In this document: positions 1 through 8,560 of the stretch, piece by piece
Layout: every line of letters starts with the position of its first letter
How positions within the stretch are numbered: position 1 is the first letter of the stretch
From: Mycolicibacterium sp. CH28
GTDB lineage: Bacteria; Actinomycetota; Actinomycetes; Mycobacteriales; Mycobacteriaceae
DNA: 64,000 nucleotides
NCBI RefSeq assembly: GCF_004745805.1
Contig: NZ_SRLQ01000004.1
Span: 743,887 to 807,886, forward strand
Direction: 5' to 3'
Made by a program: the position numbers and the translations under genes
The notes under the pieces: generated by a model
The model's input: the letters and a program-made list of their open reading frames with translations, nothing else
Told to the model about the DNA's origin: nothing
Database searches by the model: none

Positions 1-2
1 GG

Positions 3-128
3 GTCGAGTGGAACGACATTTCCCGCGGCATGACCCGTGAGCCCAAAGCCACCGACGAGGAGCAGATGCGGGCCTTCTGGCGGCGGTGGCGCCAGCAGGT
101 CAGCCCGCAGCGCGAGGTGGTGGCATGA
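3..128 (+). CDS. Rieske ring-hydroxylating dioxygenase alpha subunit, C-terminal end (partial)
   Basis: Only the last 41 residues are in the window; they begin VEWNDISRG and end QREVVA before TGA. This tail (acidic linker, then a basic WRRWRQQ helix) fits the C-terminus of the catalytic alpha subunit of aromatic ring-hydroxylating dioxygenases, but no catalytic residue is visible. The main support is position: the stop overlaps the start of a beta subunit in an ATGA junction, the usual alpha-beta order. The alpha subunit would carry the Rieske cluster and mononuclear iron and hydroxylate an aromatic acid or hydrocarbon in the cytoplasm. The substrate cannot be inferred. Confidence 0.6.
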   Translation, partial: VEWNDISRGMTREPKATDEEQMRAFWRRWRQQVSPQREVVA

Positions 129-658
129 CCATCGAACAGCTCACCACTGCCCCTACCGGGGCCGGCGTGACCGCGGGCGGTGCGGTGCAGCGCTGCGACG
201 TGGAGGATCTGCTGTACCTGGAGGCGCAGCTGCTCGATGAGTGGCGCCTAGACGAATGGGTGCAGCTCTACACCGACGACGCCCAGTACATCATCCCGGC
301 CAACGATCTGCCCGATCCGGCGCCCGATCGCGACCTCGTTCTGGTCAACGACAACAAGTTCCGGCTCCTGGCCCGGGTGGACCGGCTCAAAAGCCGCAAA
401 GCGCACCGCGAATACCCCCATGCCAGCACCCGCCATCAAGTCAGCAACGTCCGCATCCTCGATCAGTCCGGCGAGGAGATTGCTGTCAGCGCCTATTTCA
501 CTGTGTGGCGCTTCCGCAACGGCCGCGACGACCACTATGTCGGGCGTTATGACTACCGGCTGCGTCGCACCGACGGCAACCTGCGGATCTGCTACAAACG
601 CGCGGTGATGGACATGACGGTGCTGCGGCCCACCGGCGCCGTGAGCATCATCCTGTGA
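125..658 (+). CDS. Aromatic ring-hydroxylating dioxygenase beta subunit
   Basis: A 177-aa protein of the small (beta) subunit family of ring-hydroxylating dioxygenases, which has an NTF2-like fold and packs under the alpha3 ring. Visible family features are the N-terminal helix with EAQLLDEWRLDEWVQLYTDDAQYIIP, a RLKSRKAHREYPHASTRHQVSNV stretch (given here in two parts: RLKSRKAHREYP and HASTRHQVSNV), and the closing GRYDYRLRR..LRICYKRAVMD. The ATG at 125 is chosen because it overlaps the alpha stop (ATGA) and gives the usual length; the reading frame is open further upstream but only through the alpha gene. It is translationally coupled at its 3' end to a dehydrogenase (GTGA). It probably makes a cis-dihydrodiol-forming dioxygenase with the upstream protein. 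Confidence 0.85.
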   Translation: MTIEQLTTAPTGAGVTAGGAVQRCDVEDLLYLEAQLLDEWRLDEWVQLYTDDAQYIIPANDLPDPAPDRDLVLVNDNKFRLLARVDRLKSRKAHREYPHASTRHQVSNVRILDQSGEEIAVSAYFTVWRFRNGRDDHYVGRYDYRLRRTDGNLRICYKRAVMDMTVLRPTGAVSIIL

Positions 659-1437
659 GCGGCGGTCGGCTCGCCGGGCGCCGCGCCGTGATCACCGGGG
701 GAGCGACCGGGATCGGATTCGGGGTGGCCCGTCGATTCCTCGCCGAAGGGGCCGCGGTGCTGCTCGCCGGACCCGACGAGGCGGCGATGAACGACGCGAC
801 GGGGCGACTGTCGGCTGACGGCGCGCAGGTCGTGGCCGCACACGTCGAGGACCTGAGCCATTCCGGGGCCGGTGAACGGCTCGTCGCCGCGGCGCTGGAC
901 GAACTGGGTGGAATCGACATCCTCGTCAACAACGCCGGCGGCGGTGTGATCACCGCGACCGCTCACCACACCGAGCAAACCATTCGACGCACCATCGACA
1001 ACAACCTGTGGACCACGCTCAACTCCACGCTGGCCGTACTTGCCCCGATGCTCGCCGCCGGGTACGGCCGCGTGGTCAACATCGGCGCCGAATCCGTGCG
1101 CAACGGGCTGAACGGACACGCGATATACAACGCCGCCAAAGGCGGTGTGCACGCGTTCGCTGTCGGTCTAGCCCGCGAATACGCCGCCAGCGGCGTCACC
1201 TTCAACACGGTGGCCCCGTCCTATGTTCTGACACCCGAGATCCAAGCCGGCCTGGCCGAGGGTGCCCTGCCCGAGGAATTCCGGTCGATCACCGACATCG
1301 CCGTCAGCCTCATCCCGATGCGACGCCCCGCCACCGTTGACGAAGTCGCGGCCGCGGTGCTGTTCCTGGCCTCTGAGGAGGCCAGCTTCATCACCGGACA
1401 AGTGCTCAGCGTCAACGGCGGAAGCAGCATGGGCTGA
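655..1437 (+). CDS. Short-chain dehydrogenase, probable cis-dihydrodiol dehydrogenase
   Basis: A 260-aa classical SDR. The nucleotide-binding motif TGGATGIG is at residues 14-21, NNAGG at 92-96, and the catalytic YNAAK at 158-162, with a C-terminal FITGQVLSVNGG. The GTG start overlaps the beta-subunit stop by 4 bp, so it is in the dioxygenase operon; the obvious role is NAD-dependent rearomatisation of the dihydrodiol to a catechol. One oddity is that the segment that normally reads NISS has NIGAES, so the usual catalytic serine position holds Ala145, with Ser147 two residues later. Either Ser147 substitutes or the enzyme is altered. Substrate is inferred from context only. Confidence 0.8.
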   Translation: MSGGRLAGRRAVITGGATGIGFGVARRFLAEGAAVLLAGPDEAAMNDATGRLSADGAQVVAAHVEDLSHSGAGERLVAAALDELGGIDILVNNAGGGVITATAHHTEQTIRRTIDNNLWTTLNSTLAVLAPMLAAGYGRVVNIGAESVRNGLNGHAIYNAAKGGVHAFAVGLAREYAASGVTFNTVAPSYVLTPEIQAGLAEGALPEEFRSITDIAVSLIPMRRPATVDEVAAAVLFLASEEASFITGQVLSVNGGSSMG

Positions 1438-1552
1438 CCGCGCCCACCCACCTGCGCCCGCGTCCAGGACGACGCGACGCCCGGGTGCCAAGTAACCCAA
1501 ATGCCGCCAAGTCGCGCGGATTCACACAGCTCACGAAGGGGATCACCAGACA

Positions 1553-2968
1553 ATGCCCATGACCACGGCTCGCCGCGATCCTGCAGATCCCTCGGCGGCA
1601 AAGGCCGGGCGGCGGTGCTGGCTGCGCCGTGTCGCGATGGCGCTGGCAGCGATGCTGGTGATGGTTGCCTCGATGAACCACACGCCGCGGGCGACCGCCG
1701 ATCCGGCGCAGTTCGAGCAGCAGTGCCCCCAGCCCGACCCCAACTGCTGGGGATCCAACGAGTCCCGGTACGCGGAGTTCTACACCCCACCGGACCCGCT
1801 GCCCGCCGGAAAGCCAGGCGACCTGATCCGATTCGAGGCTTCGCCACTGGTGTTGGAACCGTCGGGCCAGTTGGGCGCCTACGTGGCCGACGGCACCCGG
1901 ATCATGTACCGCAGCACCGACAACAGCGGCAACCCGGTCGCGGTCACGGGCACCTATTTCGAACCGCACAACCCCTGGCCCGGCCAAGGACCGAGGCCAC
2001 TGATCGCCTACGCGACCGGCCCGTACGGGCTGGGTGATCAATGCGCCCCATCGCGGATGTTCAACCAGGGCATCCACTTCTCCTCAGGCCTGGACCTGCA
2101 CTTCGGCTACGAGGAAACCTTCATCGCCACCATGGTGGCGCGCGGATTCGCCGTCGTGGTCACCGACGGCGTCGGACTGGGCACCCCCGGCCCGGTCCCG
2201 ATCCTGATGCGACAAGCCGCCGGCACCGCCCTTCTCGACGCCGCGCGCGCGGCGATGACACTGCCCGGCACCTCGCTGGATCCGCACGGGCCGGTCGCAC
2301 TGTGGGGATGGTCCTCGGGCGGACAGGCCTCCGGTTCGGCGGCCGAACTGGCGCCCAGCTACGCGCCGGACCTGCACCTGGTCGGCGCCTGGATCGGGGC
2401 GCCACCGGCCGATCTGACCCTGCTGCCGCCGTTCCTCGACGGCAGCCTCTTATTCGTCGCGCTCGGGTACGCGCTCAACGGGATCGCAGCCGCATACCCG
2501 CAGGCCGCTCCGCTGCTCCTGCCCGCCCTCTCCGATCAGGGCAAGGATCTACTGACCCGCTCATCGACCATGTGCGTGGTCGAAGGGGTCCTGACGTTTA
2601 GCTTCCATCACCTCAACGAATACTTCAACGTCGATTCCGCCGAGGTATTCAGCTCAGAGGCCGTCAGAACCGTTCTGAACGCTCAACGCCTCGGGACAAC
2701 GAAGCCCGCGATACCGGTGTTCATCAGCACCAACCGATTCGACCCGTTCTTCCCGTGGGGAGGGTCGCGTCAACTTGCACTGGACTGGTGCGCCCAGGGC
2801 GCCGACGTCGAGTTCTGGACCAACCGCCAACCGCCGTTCCTGAACAAACTCGCGATCAACCACCTGCTGCCGTACTTCGTCGATGGCGAACGCGCAATGG
2901 GCTGGATCACCGACCGTTTCAACGGGTTGCCCACCACACCCCATTGCGCGGACATACCATCCGACTAG
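1553..2968 (+). CDS. Secreted lipase/esterase (secretory lipase family)
   Basis: A 471-aa alpha/beta hydrolase with an Arg-rich N-terminus, a hydrophobic segment at about 26-41 and a likely signal-peptidase site after ATA near residue 49, so it is exported. The nucleophile elbow is GWSSG with Ser254. A candidate acid is in ISTNRFDPFFPW and a candidate histidine in AINHLLPYF, in the order expected for the family of fungal secretory lipases and their mycobacterial homologues. It likely cleaves acylglycerols or other esters outside the membrane. It lies 115 bp after the SDR on the same strand and ends 20 bp before the convergent tniQ, so by position it is part of the cargo of the first transposon. 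Confidence 0.8.
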   Translation: MPMTTARRDPADPSAAKAGRRCWLRRVAMALAAMLVMVASMNHTPRATADPAQFEQQCPQPDPNCWGSNESRYAEFYTPPDPLPAGKPGDLIRFEASPLVLEPSGQLGAYVADGTRIMYRSTDNSGNPVAVTGTYFEPHNPWPGQGPRPLIAYATGPYGLGDQCAPSRMFNQGIHFSSGLDLHFGYEETFIATMVARGFAVVVTDGVGLGTPGPVPILMRQAAGTALLDAARAAMTLPGTSLDPHGPVALWGWSSGGQASGSAAELAPSYAPDLHLVGAWIGAPPADLTLLPPFLDGSLLFVALGYALNGIAAAYPQAAPLLLPALSDQGKDLLTRSSTMCVVEGVLTFSFHHLNEYFNVDSAEVFSSEAVRTVLNAQRLGTTKPAIPVFISTNRFDPFFPWGGSRQLALDWCAQGADVEFWTNRQPPFLNKLAINHLLPYFVDGERAMGWITDRFNGLPTTPHCADIPSD

Positions 2969-2988
2969 CGCCCACGGAGGCCAACCGC

Positions 2989-3918
2989 TCACGGGGACGA
3001 GCCGTTCCCGGCGACGGCGTGGTGAGTGCGCCTGCAAGTGGACGGTGTGGTTCCGTAGTCGTCCCAGTCGTCGCCGATCACGAAGTCGGGTAGGCCGATG
3101 AACCGGAGCAGGTTGTAGTAGGCATCGCGGGCCGGTGCACCCCACAGGAGGGACTCGCGTCGCAGCTGGGTGAGTCGTCGTGCGACATCCCAGATCCGTT
3201 CCGTAACCCGCCAGGACTCCGAATCGTCCCATGCAGGAAGGATCTTCGTAACTTCCCGCGTGATTCGAGCGCGGCGGTCGTCGGCTAGGTGCGCTGGGTT
3301 GGTGACGTACTCGAGAAACGTGGGGCTGGTAACCATCCGGGCGAATTTGATCTGTTCTGGGTAGATCAGCGCGTCGACGGTCTCGATATCGCTTTGTTGC
3401 CGGCGTCGCTCGATTTCCTCGACGCCGACGAAGACCGGGTTAGCGCATGCCCTGGCGAGTTCCATTGCGAAGGAGTCAAACAAGACCCCGCGGGCGGCGA
3501 GGTGGTTTCTGAAGTGTCGTTCGGCAGTAAGCGCGGCAACAAAGGCGCACAGGTCGATCTGCGGTGAGCTAGCGAGCCAGCGCTTGTGCCGCAGACAGAC
3601 AAGGCCCACGCGGGGGAGCCGTCCAATGGCTGGGTTGCCCTGGGTGCACTGCAGGCACAAGCGCCGGTCGGTGACCGGATCGCCGTCGATCTTGGTGGGC
3701 GCCGTGAATGCGCTGGTGTGCAGGTTGCCGAGTTGTCGCCAGACGTCCACGCGTTCGGCTGCAGAATGCGCCTTGCGCACACGAATGCCACGCTCACGCA
3801 GGCCGGTTTCGATCTCGCCGGGTGGGCTGTGATTGCGTGCCGCGTGACGGTGACTGTAGGAAACGATGCCCTCACCGCCGTAGACGCGGGTGGGGACAGG
3901 CAACGGCTGCAGCCTCAT
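2989..3918 (-). CDS. tniQ: TniQ-family transposition/target-selection protein (element 1)
   Basis: A 309-aa protein with the N-terminal TniQ zinc-finger pattern CLQC (Cys88, Cys91) and CLRH (Cys108, His111). TniQ/TnsD-family proteins bridge target DNA to the AAA regulator of Tn7- and Tn5053-like elements. The start overlaps the tniB stop by 4 bp (ATGA), so it is the last gene of a coupled tnsA-tnsB-tniB-tniQ operon. It is about the size of Tn5053-type TniQ and much shorter than TnsD, and no second TniQ/TnsD gene is nearby. It shares little obvious sequence with the TniQ at 14020-14862 outside the zinc motif, so the two elements may pick different targets. Confidence 0.8.
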   Translation of the reverse strand: MRLQPLPVPTRVYGGEGIVSYSHRHAARNHSPPGEIETGLRERGIRVRKAHSAAERVDVWRQLGNLHTSAFTAPTKIDGDPVTDRRLCLQCTQGNPAIGRLPRVGLVCLRHKRWLASSPQIDLCAFVAALTAERHFRNHLAARGVLFDSFAMELARACANPVFVGVEEIERRRQQSDIETVDALIYPEQIKFARMVTSPTFLEYVTNPAHLADDRRARITREVTKILPAWDDSESWRVTERIWDVARRLTQLRRESLLWGAPARDAYYNLLRFIGLPDFVIGDDWDDYGTTPSTCRRTHHAVAGNGSSP

Positions 3919-4955
3919 TCGGCCCTACGCAGCGGTGTTGGCGCCCCATCCTGCTTGACCGGTGTGCGGGTACGGAACTCCTCGGCTGCGTGATCGGTCG
4001 GAATCGTGTCGAGCAGCTTGCGGTCGACCGTTTCCGCGCCGTCGAGGATCGCGGCGATGGCGGCGTCGCTGAGCAGCGCACGCAGCGATCCGATCGCGCC
4101 GCCGGTTCGGTCGTAGAGGTAGCTGGTCAGCGAGGCCAGCGACCCCTCGGTGTGGCGGCCGAGGGGCAGCAGGGTTTCGATGCCCAGGATGAGTTCTTCC
4201 CACGCGTCGCGCTGTGCGCGGGTCCCGTTACTGTAGGGGCGCATTTCGTGAATGGTGATACGGCCCTTGATCTGACGGCCTATGTGGCCGGACAGTAGAT
4301 CGCTTTGCAGCAGGTCGATTCCGGCGTAGAGAAAGGTCGCGTCAAGCCGTTCCGAGAACACTTTCAGGGCTGATGCGGCTTCGCTGCCTGCCTGATGGTT
4401 GGTACGCAGGTTATGGATCTCGTCGCAGATGACGAGCGACACACCGAGGTGGCGCATGATGCCGACGATCCGTTCCGTCAGATCCTGGGCGGTGGCCCGA
4501 TTCGGGCTTATCAGGCCCAGGAAGTTGGCGAAGGCGAGCATCATCATCTTCGGGGTGGTGCCGGGCGGGACCACCGCGTAGACGACCGGAGCATAGCTGT
4601 TGTCATCGTGCCGCCCGGTCTTCTTGCGCATCGCCTTCTCGTGGCGTTTGCCGATCAGCAGCGCCGCGGTTGATTTCCCAAGCCCGGACGATCCCGACAT
4701 CGCCAAGCCGCGGCGGGCGGTCGCGGTCTTGGCCATATTTCGGGCCATGATGATCCTGGTCTGGCGCGTCAGAGCCACGGTGTCATGTGTTTCGAGTACC
4801 ACGTCGGCGGCCAGCCACGCGAACCGTTCGTGGTCGTAGGCGGCCTTCTCGTCGGGGGAGAGGCCGCTGATCTGCTTCATCGTCATGCGCCGAGGTTCGA
4901 CGGGCTGCCGGTCGACGAACTCTCGCCAGGAGGTCAATGAATCCGGGACAGCCAT
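3915..4955 (-). CDS. tniB: TniB/TnsC-family AAA+ ATPase (element 1)
   Basis: A 346-aa AAA+ ATPase with Walker A GSSGLGKST (88-96) and Walker B LVICDEIHNL (Asp178, Glu179). In Tn7-like and Tn5053-like elements this protein binds target DNA, activates the transposase and enforces target immunity. It sits between tnsB (6 bp upstream) and tniQ (4-bp overlap), the standard order. The C-terminal lid region (YDRTGGAIGSLRALLSDAA) is typical of TniB. Length and motifs are intact, so it is probably functional. Confidence 0.85.
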   Translation of the reverse strand: MAVPDSLTSWREFVDRQPVEPRRMTMKQISGLSPDEKAAYDHERFAWLAADVVLETHDTVALTRQTRIIMARNMAKTATARRGLAMSGSSGLGKSTAALLIGKRHEKAMRKKTGRHDDNSYAPVVYAVVPPGTTPKMMMLAFANFLGLISPNRATAQDLTERIVGIMRHLGVSLVICDEIHNLRTNHQAGSEAASALKVFSERLDATFLYAGIDLLQSDLLSGHIGRQIKGRITIHEMRPYSNGTRAQRDAWEELILGIETLLPLGRHTEGSLASLTSYLYDRTGGAIGSLRALLSDAAIAAILDGAETVDRKLLDTIPTDHAAEEFRTRTPVKQDGAPTPLRRAE

Positions 4956-4961
4956 CGGCGG

Positions 4962-6986
4962 TTATTGCTCCTCGTCGATGTCGATGCGTCTGGCGGCTCG
5001 ACGCTGTCGCGGCTTGGAAGTGGTGCTCGGTGGATCGGTGTCGACCTCATCGAGGTCCTCGGCGGTGTCAGCGACGACGGCTAATCGAGGCACGACCGGG
5101 GTGTTCACGCTGTCACGCTTGGCGGCCTTGCGTTCTCGTGCCGTGTTCGCGCCGTTGGTTTGGATGCGGTTGATTTCGGCGAGCACGTCGACGGCGGGCG
5201 CGGTCTCGTCGCGGCGGTCGACGGCCTTGCGGGCCGCGCGCAGCACATCCAGTGAGAACGGTGCCAGCGCCCGTCTGGACAGTGTCCATTCGGCCTCAAT
5301 CCACCTGCCCTGTCGGTGATCCCGGAGAAAAACCGACTGCAGCCGGTAGGGGTCATATCGGATTTCCCAACGTCCACGCGCGGGTTCTGGTAGTCCGCTG
5401 CTCAAGCCACGCAACGGGTGCAGATCGGGGCTGTCGTAGTGCAGTCCCTCAAAGTTGATCCCATAGGGCTGGATGCTGCGCCACGCCACCGGCAGCAACC
5501 CGATGTAGTCGTCACGGCCCAGCGCTACGTGCGTGGTGGGGGCGACGCCGGCCAGCGCCGCATAGGCCTCGTTAGGGGTCAGATCCTTCTTGGGCATCGC
5601 GGGATGGCGCAGCCCCGGATGCGGCTTGTTCTGCCACACCGCGACGATCCACAAGTCGAGCAGGTTCTGCACCTCGGCGAGTGTCCAAAATGCCTCCTGC
5701 TCGGGGGATTTGCCGCGCCGCACCACATTGGGTCCAGCGTAGCCGGCCAGGTACTGGGTGAACCCGGAGTTGATCGCGGCGAACACGCGCTCGATGTGCG
5801 GCTTGTCGGTCGGGGTGCGCGGTGCCGCCTTGGTGACGCTGATCTGCAGCCGCTCGCAAGCATTCATGAAAGTCGACCCGACATAAACCTTGCCGCGGTC
5901 GACGGTGATCGATTCGGGCACGATCACCGGCTTGGCCGCGACGCCTTCGCGTAGCTCGTCGCCGCCGGGTATCAGCCCGGCCGGCAGAATCGAGCGGGAG
6001 AAACCCACCGAGGCGTGCCAGCCGGGCTGCATCGGTAGGGGAGTCAGGGACCGCGCAAGCAGCACCGCGGCGTCCACCGCCTTGGTCGCGACCGGCCGCA
6101 AGATCGCCGCACATAGTGTTCTGGTGGCGATGTCTAACGCGGCAGTCAGGTCGACGCGCCCAGCCGAGCCGTCGGGGAAGGCCACCATCAGATCCAGAGG
6201 GGTGCTGTCGATCTCGACGAGTTCGCCTGGCCGGGAAGGGGTTTGGCCACCCCAGGCACGGTCCGGTCGATTCGCTTGGCTTCGGCGGGTGGTGGCGTTG
6301 CCGAACGGGTGCTTAGAACGGTGCAGATTGCCCAACGCTTCATACAGCGTGGAACGGCCCGGGATCGGCACGCCAAGTTGCTGCGCCTCGCGTTTCACCT
6401 GGGCTATAACCCGTGACTTGGTGCCGGTCGACAGGTTGGTCTGGCGGTCGATCGCGGCCTCCAGCAGCGACACCAAACGTGGGTCCAGGCGGCCGGTCGG
6501 GGAGGACCCTCTGGTCTTGCGTCCATCCACGAGGCCAGCGATCCCGTCACGGCGGTACGCGGCCAGATGCCGCTGTAACGTCCGCGCCGACATCGGCGTT
6601 CCCGCGGCGCGCAATTCGGCGATCTTGGCTTCGATCCGATCGCCCAGCAAATTGCCCGGATGATACTCGGGACGGGGTTCGACCTCACCACCGCCAGGTA
6701 CGGGCGGCACGCCGGCCAGGATCTCGACGACATGGTGGTGCAGGAACTCCGCACGCCGCCTGGTCTCGGGATCCAACGTTTCGAGGACGGCAGCGGCATC
6801 AAGGTTCGGCAGCCCATCCGGCGAATCGGGGAGGTAGCTGTCGTCACCAAGCAACTCGGCAACCGCGACCTTGCGGATCCGGCCGGTCGCCAGGTTCTTC
6901 AAAGCCAGCGTCGCGCCGTCCTGCGCGACGACCTGCCAGCTGTTGCCGTCGTACTGCAGACAGTCGAACAGCCGAACCGATCTCAC
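4962..6986 (-). CDS. tnsB: TnsB/TniA-family DDE transposase (element 1)
   Basis: A 674-aa transposase. N-terminal helix-turn-helix-like segments (around 115-220) precede an RNase H-fold catalytic domain with the DDE triad Asp260 (VEIDST), Asp363 (TVDRGK) and Glu399 (KPHIER), followed by a beta-barrel-type C-terminal domain. It joins 3' transposon ends to target DNA. The start is set at the GTG that overlaps the tnsA stop (GTGA); a longer reading with ATG at 7049 would run 66 bp into tnsA and adds residues with no counterpart in the second TnsB. It is clearly homologous to, but much diverged from, the 693-aa protein at 15880-17961. Confidence 0.85.
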   Translation of the reverse strand: MRSVRLFDCLQYDGNSWQVVAQDGATLALKNLATGRIRKVAVAELLGDDSYLPDSPDGLPNLDAAAVLETLDPETRRRAEFLHHHVVEILAGVPPVPGGGEVEPRPEYHPGNLLGDRIEAKIAELRAAGTPMSARTLQRHLAAYRRDGIAGLVDGRKTRGSSPTGRLDPRLVSLLEAAIDRQTNLSTGTKSRVIAQVKREAQQLGVPIPGRSTLYEALGNLHRSKHPFGNATTRRSQANRPDRAWGGQTPSRPGELVEIDSTPLDLMVAFPDGSAGRVDLTAALDIATRTLCAAILRPVATKAVDAAVLLARSLTPLPMQPGWHASVGFSRSILPAGLIPGGDELREGVAAKPVIVPESITVDRGKVYVGSTFMNACERLQISVTKAAPRTPTDKPHIERVFAAINSGFTQYLAGYAGPNVVRRGKSPEQEAFWTLAEVQNLLDLWIVAVWQNKPHPGLRHPAMPKKDLTPNEAYAALAGVAPTTHVALGRDDYIGLLPVAWRSIQPYGINFEGLHYDSPDLHPLRGLSSGLPEPARGRWEIRYDPYRLQSVFLRDHRQGRWIEAEWTLSRRALAPFSLDVLRAARKAVDRRDETAPAVDVLAEINRIQTNGANTARERKAAKRDSVNTPVVPRLAVVADTAEDLDEVDTDPPSTTSKPRQRRAARRIDIDEEQ

Positions 6987-7738
6987 GCCGACACCTCGGT
7001 ATCCAGCGTCAATACGGCACTCAGGTTCGCCGATAACTGGCGCCGCCACAACAAGTGCAGCACGTTAGCCAACACCAGGTCCTTCGACAAACCCGTCGAC
7101 CTGGCGACGCGATGCGCACCTAGACCCAACGGCAGCGGAGGTGAGAAGCAACTGGTGATCGCGCCGAATGCGCCATCGGTCGGTGCGCATCGATCCTGAC
7201 GATACCCGGCCAGCCACCGCACATTCTGCTCGGCAACTGGATCCAGCCCAGTGAAAACCGCGTACTGCCAACCAACTTCGGCGCAGACACGGCGCGTCAG
7301 ATCGAACTGGGCGGCTGCGTCATCGACGCGGTCGGGGTGACGGACATCGACCAACCGGCCGTCGCCGTTGCTCAAACGGACGAAAAAGTCGGGGACATGG
7401 TTCTTGTGACCGGCCGTCCCGCGCGGCCACAGCAACGCCAGAGGCTGAGCAGCGACCGCGACGATATCCGGCTCGAAGTCCGCCCACATCAGATACTGCC
7501 GCTCCAGCAGCGACTCGAACGGCACATGCGCGCGCACCGTGCTCGACCACCACACTCCCTCATAGTTCCGCTTACCCGGCCACGCGAAGAACCGCCGGAT
7601 CGGAACAGCCCGCTCCACAGCGAGCAAGACCAAATCGGGCGAGACGTCGTCATTGCGGATAACGCCGTCCAACCGCAGCAACACACGAGTCCGGTCGCTC
7701 GAATTGACCGGCAGCGACTCGTTCAGCGCCGAACCCAC
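6983..7738 (-). CDS. tnsA: TnsA-like transposon endonuclease (element 1)
   Basis: A 251-aa protein with the TnsA restriction-enzyme-like core: FESLLER (Glu75), HVPDFFV (Asp117) and RLVDVR (131-133). TnsA nicks the 5' ends of the transposon so that Tn7-like elements move by cut and paste. The canonical TnsA motif ends Q-x-K; here it is D-V-R, as in the second TnsA of this window, so Arg133 occupies the expected catalytic lysine position. It is first in the tnsA-tnsB-tniB-tniQ operon, nearest the transposon end, as in Tn7. The promoter must lie in the 7739-8218 region; none is clear. Confidence 0.75.
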   Translation of the reverse strand: MGSALNESLPVNSSDRTRVLLRLDGVIRNDDVSPDLVLLAVERAVPIRRFFAWPGKRNYEGVWWSSTVRAHVPFESLLERQYLMWADFEPDIVAVAAQPLALLWPRGTAGHKNHVPDFFVRLSNGDGRLVDVRHPDRVDDAAAQFDLTRRVCAEVGWQYAVFTGLDPVAEQNVRWLAGYRQDRCAPTDGAFGAITSCFSPPLPLGLGAHRVARSTGLSKDLVLANVLHLLWRRQLSANLSAVLTLDTEVSA

Positions 7739-8004
7739 AGCAAAGCCTCCACACGATCCCGACCGAATCTCGACTTAACACCAAATGAAAAGATATGCCA
7801 CCCATTTCCGGACACCAGGCGACACGCCGAAACTCGTCACGATCATTTGGAAAACCGCCAACTAAACCTGGAACGGACAAAGGCGTCCGTGATTCATCTG
7901 ATGAACACGGCGTAGTTGACTTGACATAATGTGGCTTATCGGCAAAAGCTGTACCCAGGCCGACGACGCTGCGGAGGGCGTCCGCGCGACCCGCTTTGCC
8001 CTAT

Positions 8005-8218
8005 CCGGAACTAGATGAGGCTAATCCGGGAGATCCTGAGAGCTATCCGGCTTCTCGCCTGCGTTCCGCAACTATCTGACAGTGTCGACCGCCCAGGTCT
8101 CCACCCGGGCGCCTGCATTCGGCCGGCGAACCATGGCGCGAGTTTGCGTCTGTGACTTCTTGAGAGTTCCGGATTAGAGACGGTCAGGCGATCCAGAACT
8201 ATCTGACGGCGGCGGACA
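8005..8218. repeat. TnsB-type end repeats and inferred terminus of element 1
   Basis: Related 14-mers occur in one orientation: CCGGAACTAGATGA at 8005-8018, CCGGGAGATCCTGA at 8026-8039, CCGCAACTATCTGA at 8066-8079 and CCAGAACTATCTGA at 8193-8206. The last is followed by CGGCGGCGGACA ending at 8218. Spaced, same-orientation transposase sites running to a terminal TGT/ACA are the normal architecture of Tn7-like ends. The rest of 7739-8004 shows no gene; open frames there are antisense shadows. Confidence 0.55.
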
Positions 8219-8452
8219 ACCACATACACCGACCCGGTCAATTCATCACTGTGACGTTAATGCCACAGCGCGGTTTGCCCCTGTTTGCCAAGCGCACAGG
8301 CGCGCCGGCGCAATCAATGTGGATAACGTTCAATATCTACGACTCATCATGCGGTGCGTTAGTAGGCAAACCACGGCTACTCCGTGCCCGAGGGGCGTGC
8401 GGTCGCGACCCGCCTGGGTCCATCTGTCGAGGCTTGCCATCGGGCCACATTC
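8219..8452. other. Non-coding spacer between the two transposons
   Basis: This stretch of 234 bp has no supportable gene. It begins with ACCAC, the predicted target duplication of element 1, and contains TCACTGTGACGT at 8246-8257, a motif that recurs at 18853-18864 on the other side of the mer transposon. It ends in the left part of an inverted repeat that the mer transposon split. The local sequence (GTGGATAACGTTCAATATC near 8321-8339) is more AT-rich than its surroundings. Confidence 0.5.
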
Positions 8453-8457
8453 CATGC
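8453..8457. repeat. Left copy of 5-bp target-site duplication (CATGC)
   Basis: CATGC lies directly outside the terminal TGTCCG of the mer transposon and is repeated exactly at 18805-18809 directly outside the opposite ACA end. A 5-bp duplication is characteristic of Tn7-like and Tn5053-like insertion. Confidence 0.9.
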
Positions 8458-8560
8458 TGTCCGTTCTCATTGAATCTGGGGCACATTTACTAGTCTGACC
8501 TGCATTGCCCCAGATTGGATGAGAATTTCGATCGCGACGTTTCTCATTGAATCTGGGGCA
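8458..8560. repeat. Left end of mer transposon: terminal inverted repeat plus two internal repeats
   Basis: The terminal repeat (8458-8483) reads TGTCCG then TTCTCATTGAATCTGGGGCA. A variant in opposite orientation (TGCCCCAGATTGGATGAGAA) is at 8506-8525 and a direct copy of the 20-mer TTCTCATTGAATCTGGGGCA at 8541-8560. These are the probable TnsB binding sites of the left end. The inverted middle copy breaks the usual same-orientation pattern. Confidence 0.88.

Larger units (their letters stand above)
2989..8218 (-). mobile_element. Tn7-like transposon 1: tnsA-tnsB-tniB-tniQ module and its outer end (other end outside window)
   Basis: Four overlapping leftward genes encode a TnsA-like endonuclease, DDE transposase, AAA ATPase and TniQ. 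Rightward of tnsA is about 480 bp of non-coding DNA with several related 14-mers (consensus CCRGAACTATCTGA), ending in GGCGGACA at 8218, the reverse complement of TGTCCGCC. The complete second transposon in this window also begins TGTCCG and also has tnsA nearest that end, tniQ inward and cargo beyond. By analogy the dioxygenase/lipase genes at the left of the window are cargo and the opposite end lies off the left edge. The predicted target duplication is ACCAC (8219-8223). The end position is inferred. Confidence 0.6.

Noticed and set aside
2969..2988. Transposon end between the lipase and tniQ
   Set aside because: Only 20 bp are available, with no repeats or TGT/ACA end; the complete element shows cargo lies beyond tniQ.
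5890..6663. Long rightward frame antisense to tnsB (257 codons)
   Set aside because: High-GC antisense shadow of a clear DDE transposase, with no family similarity.
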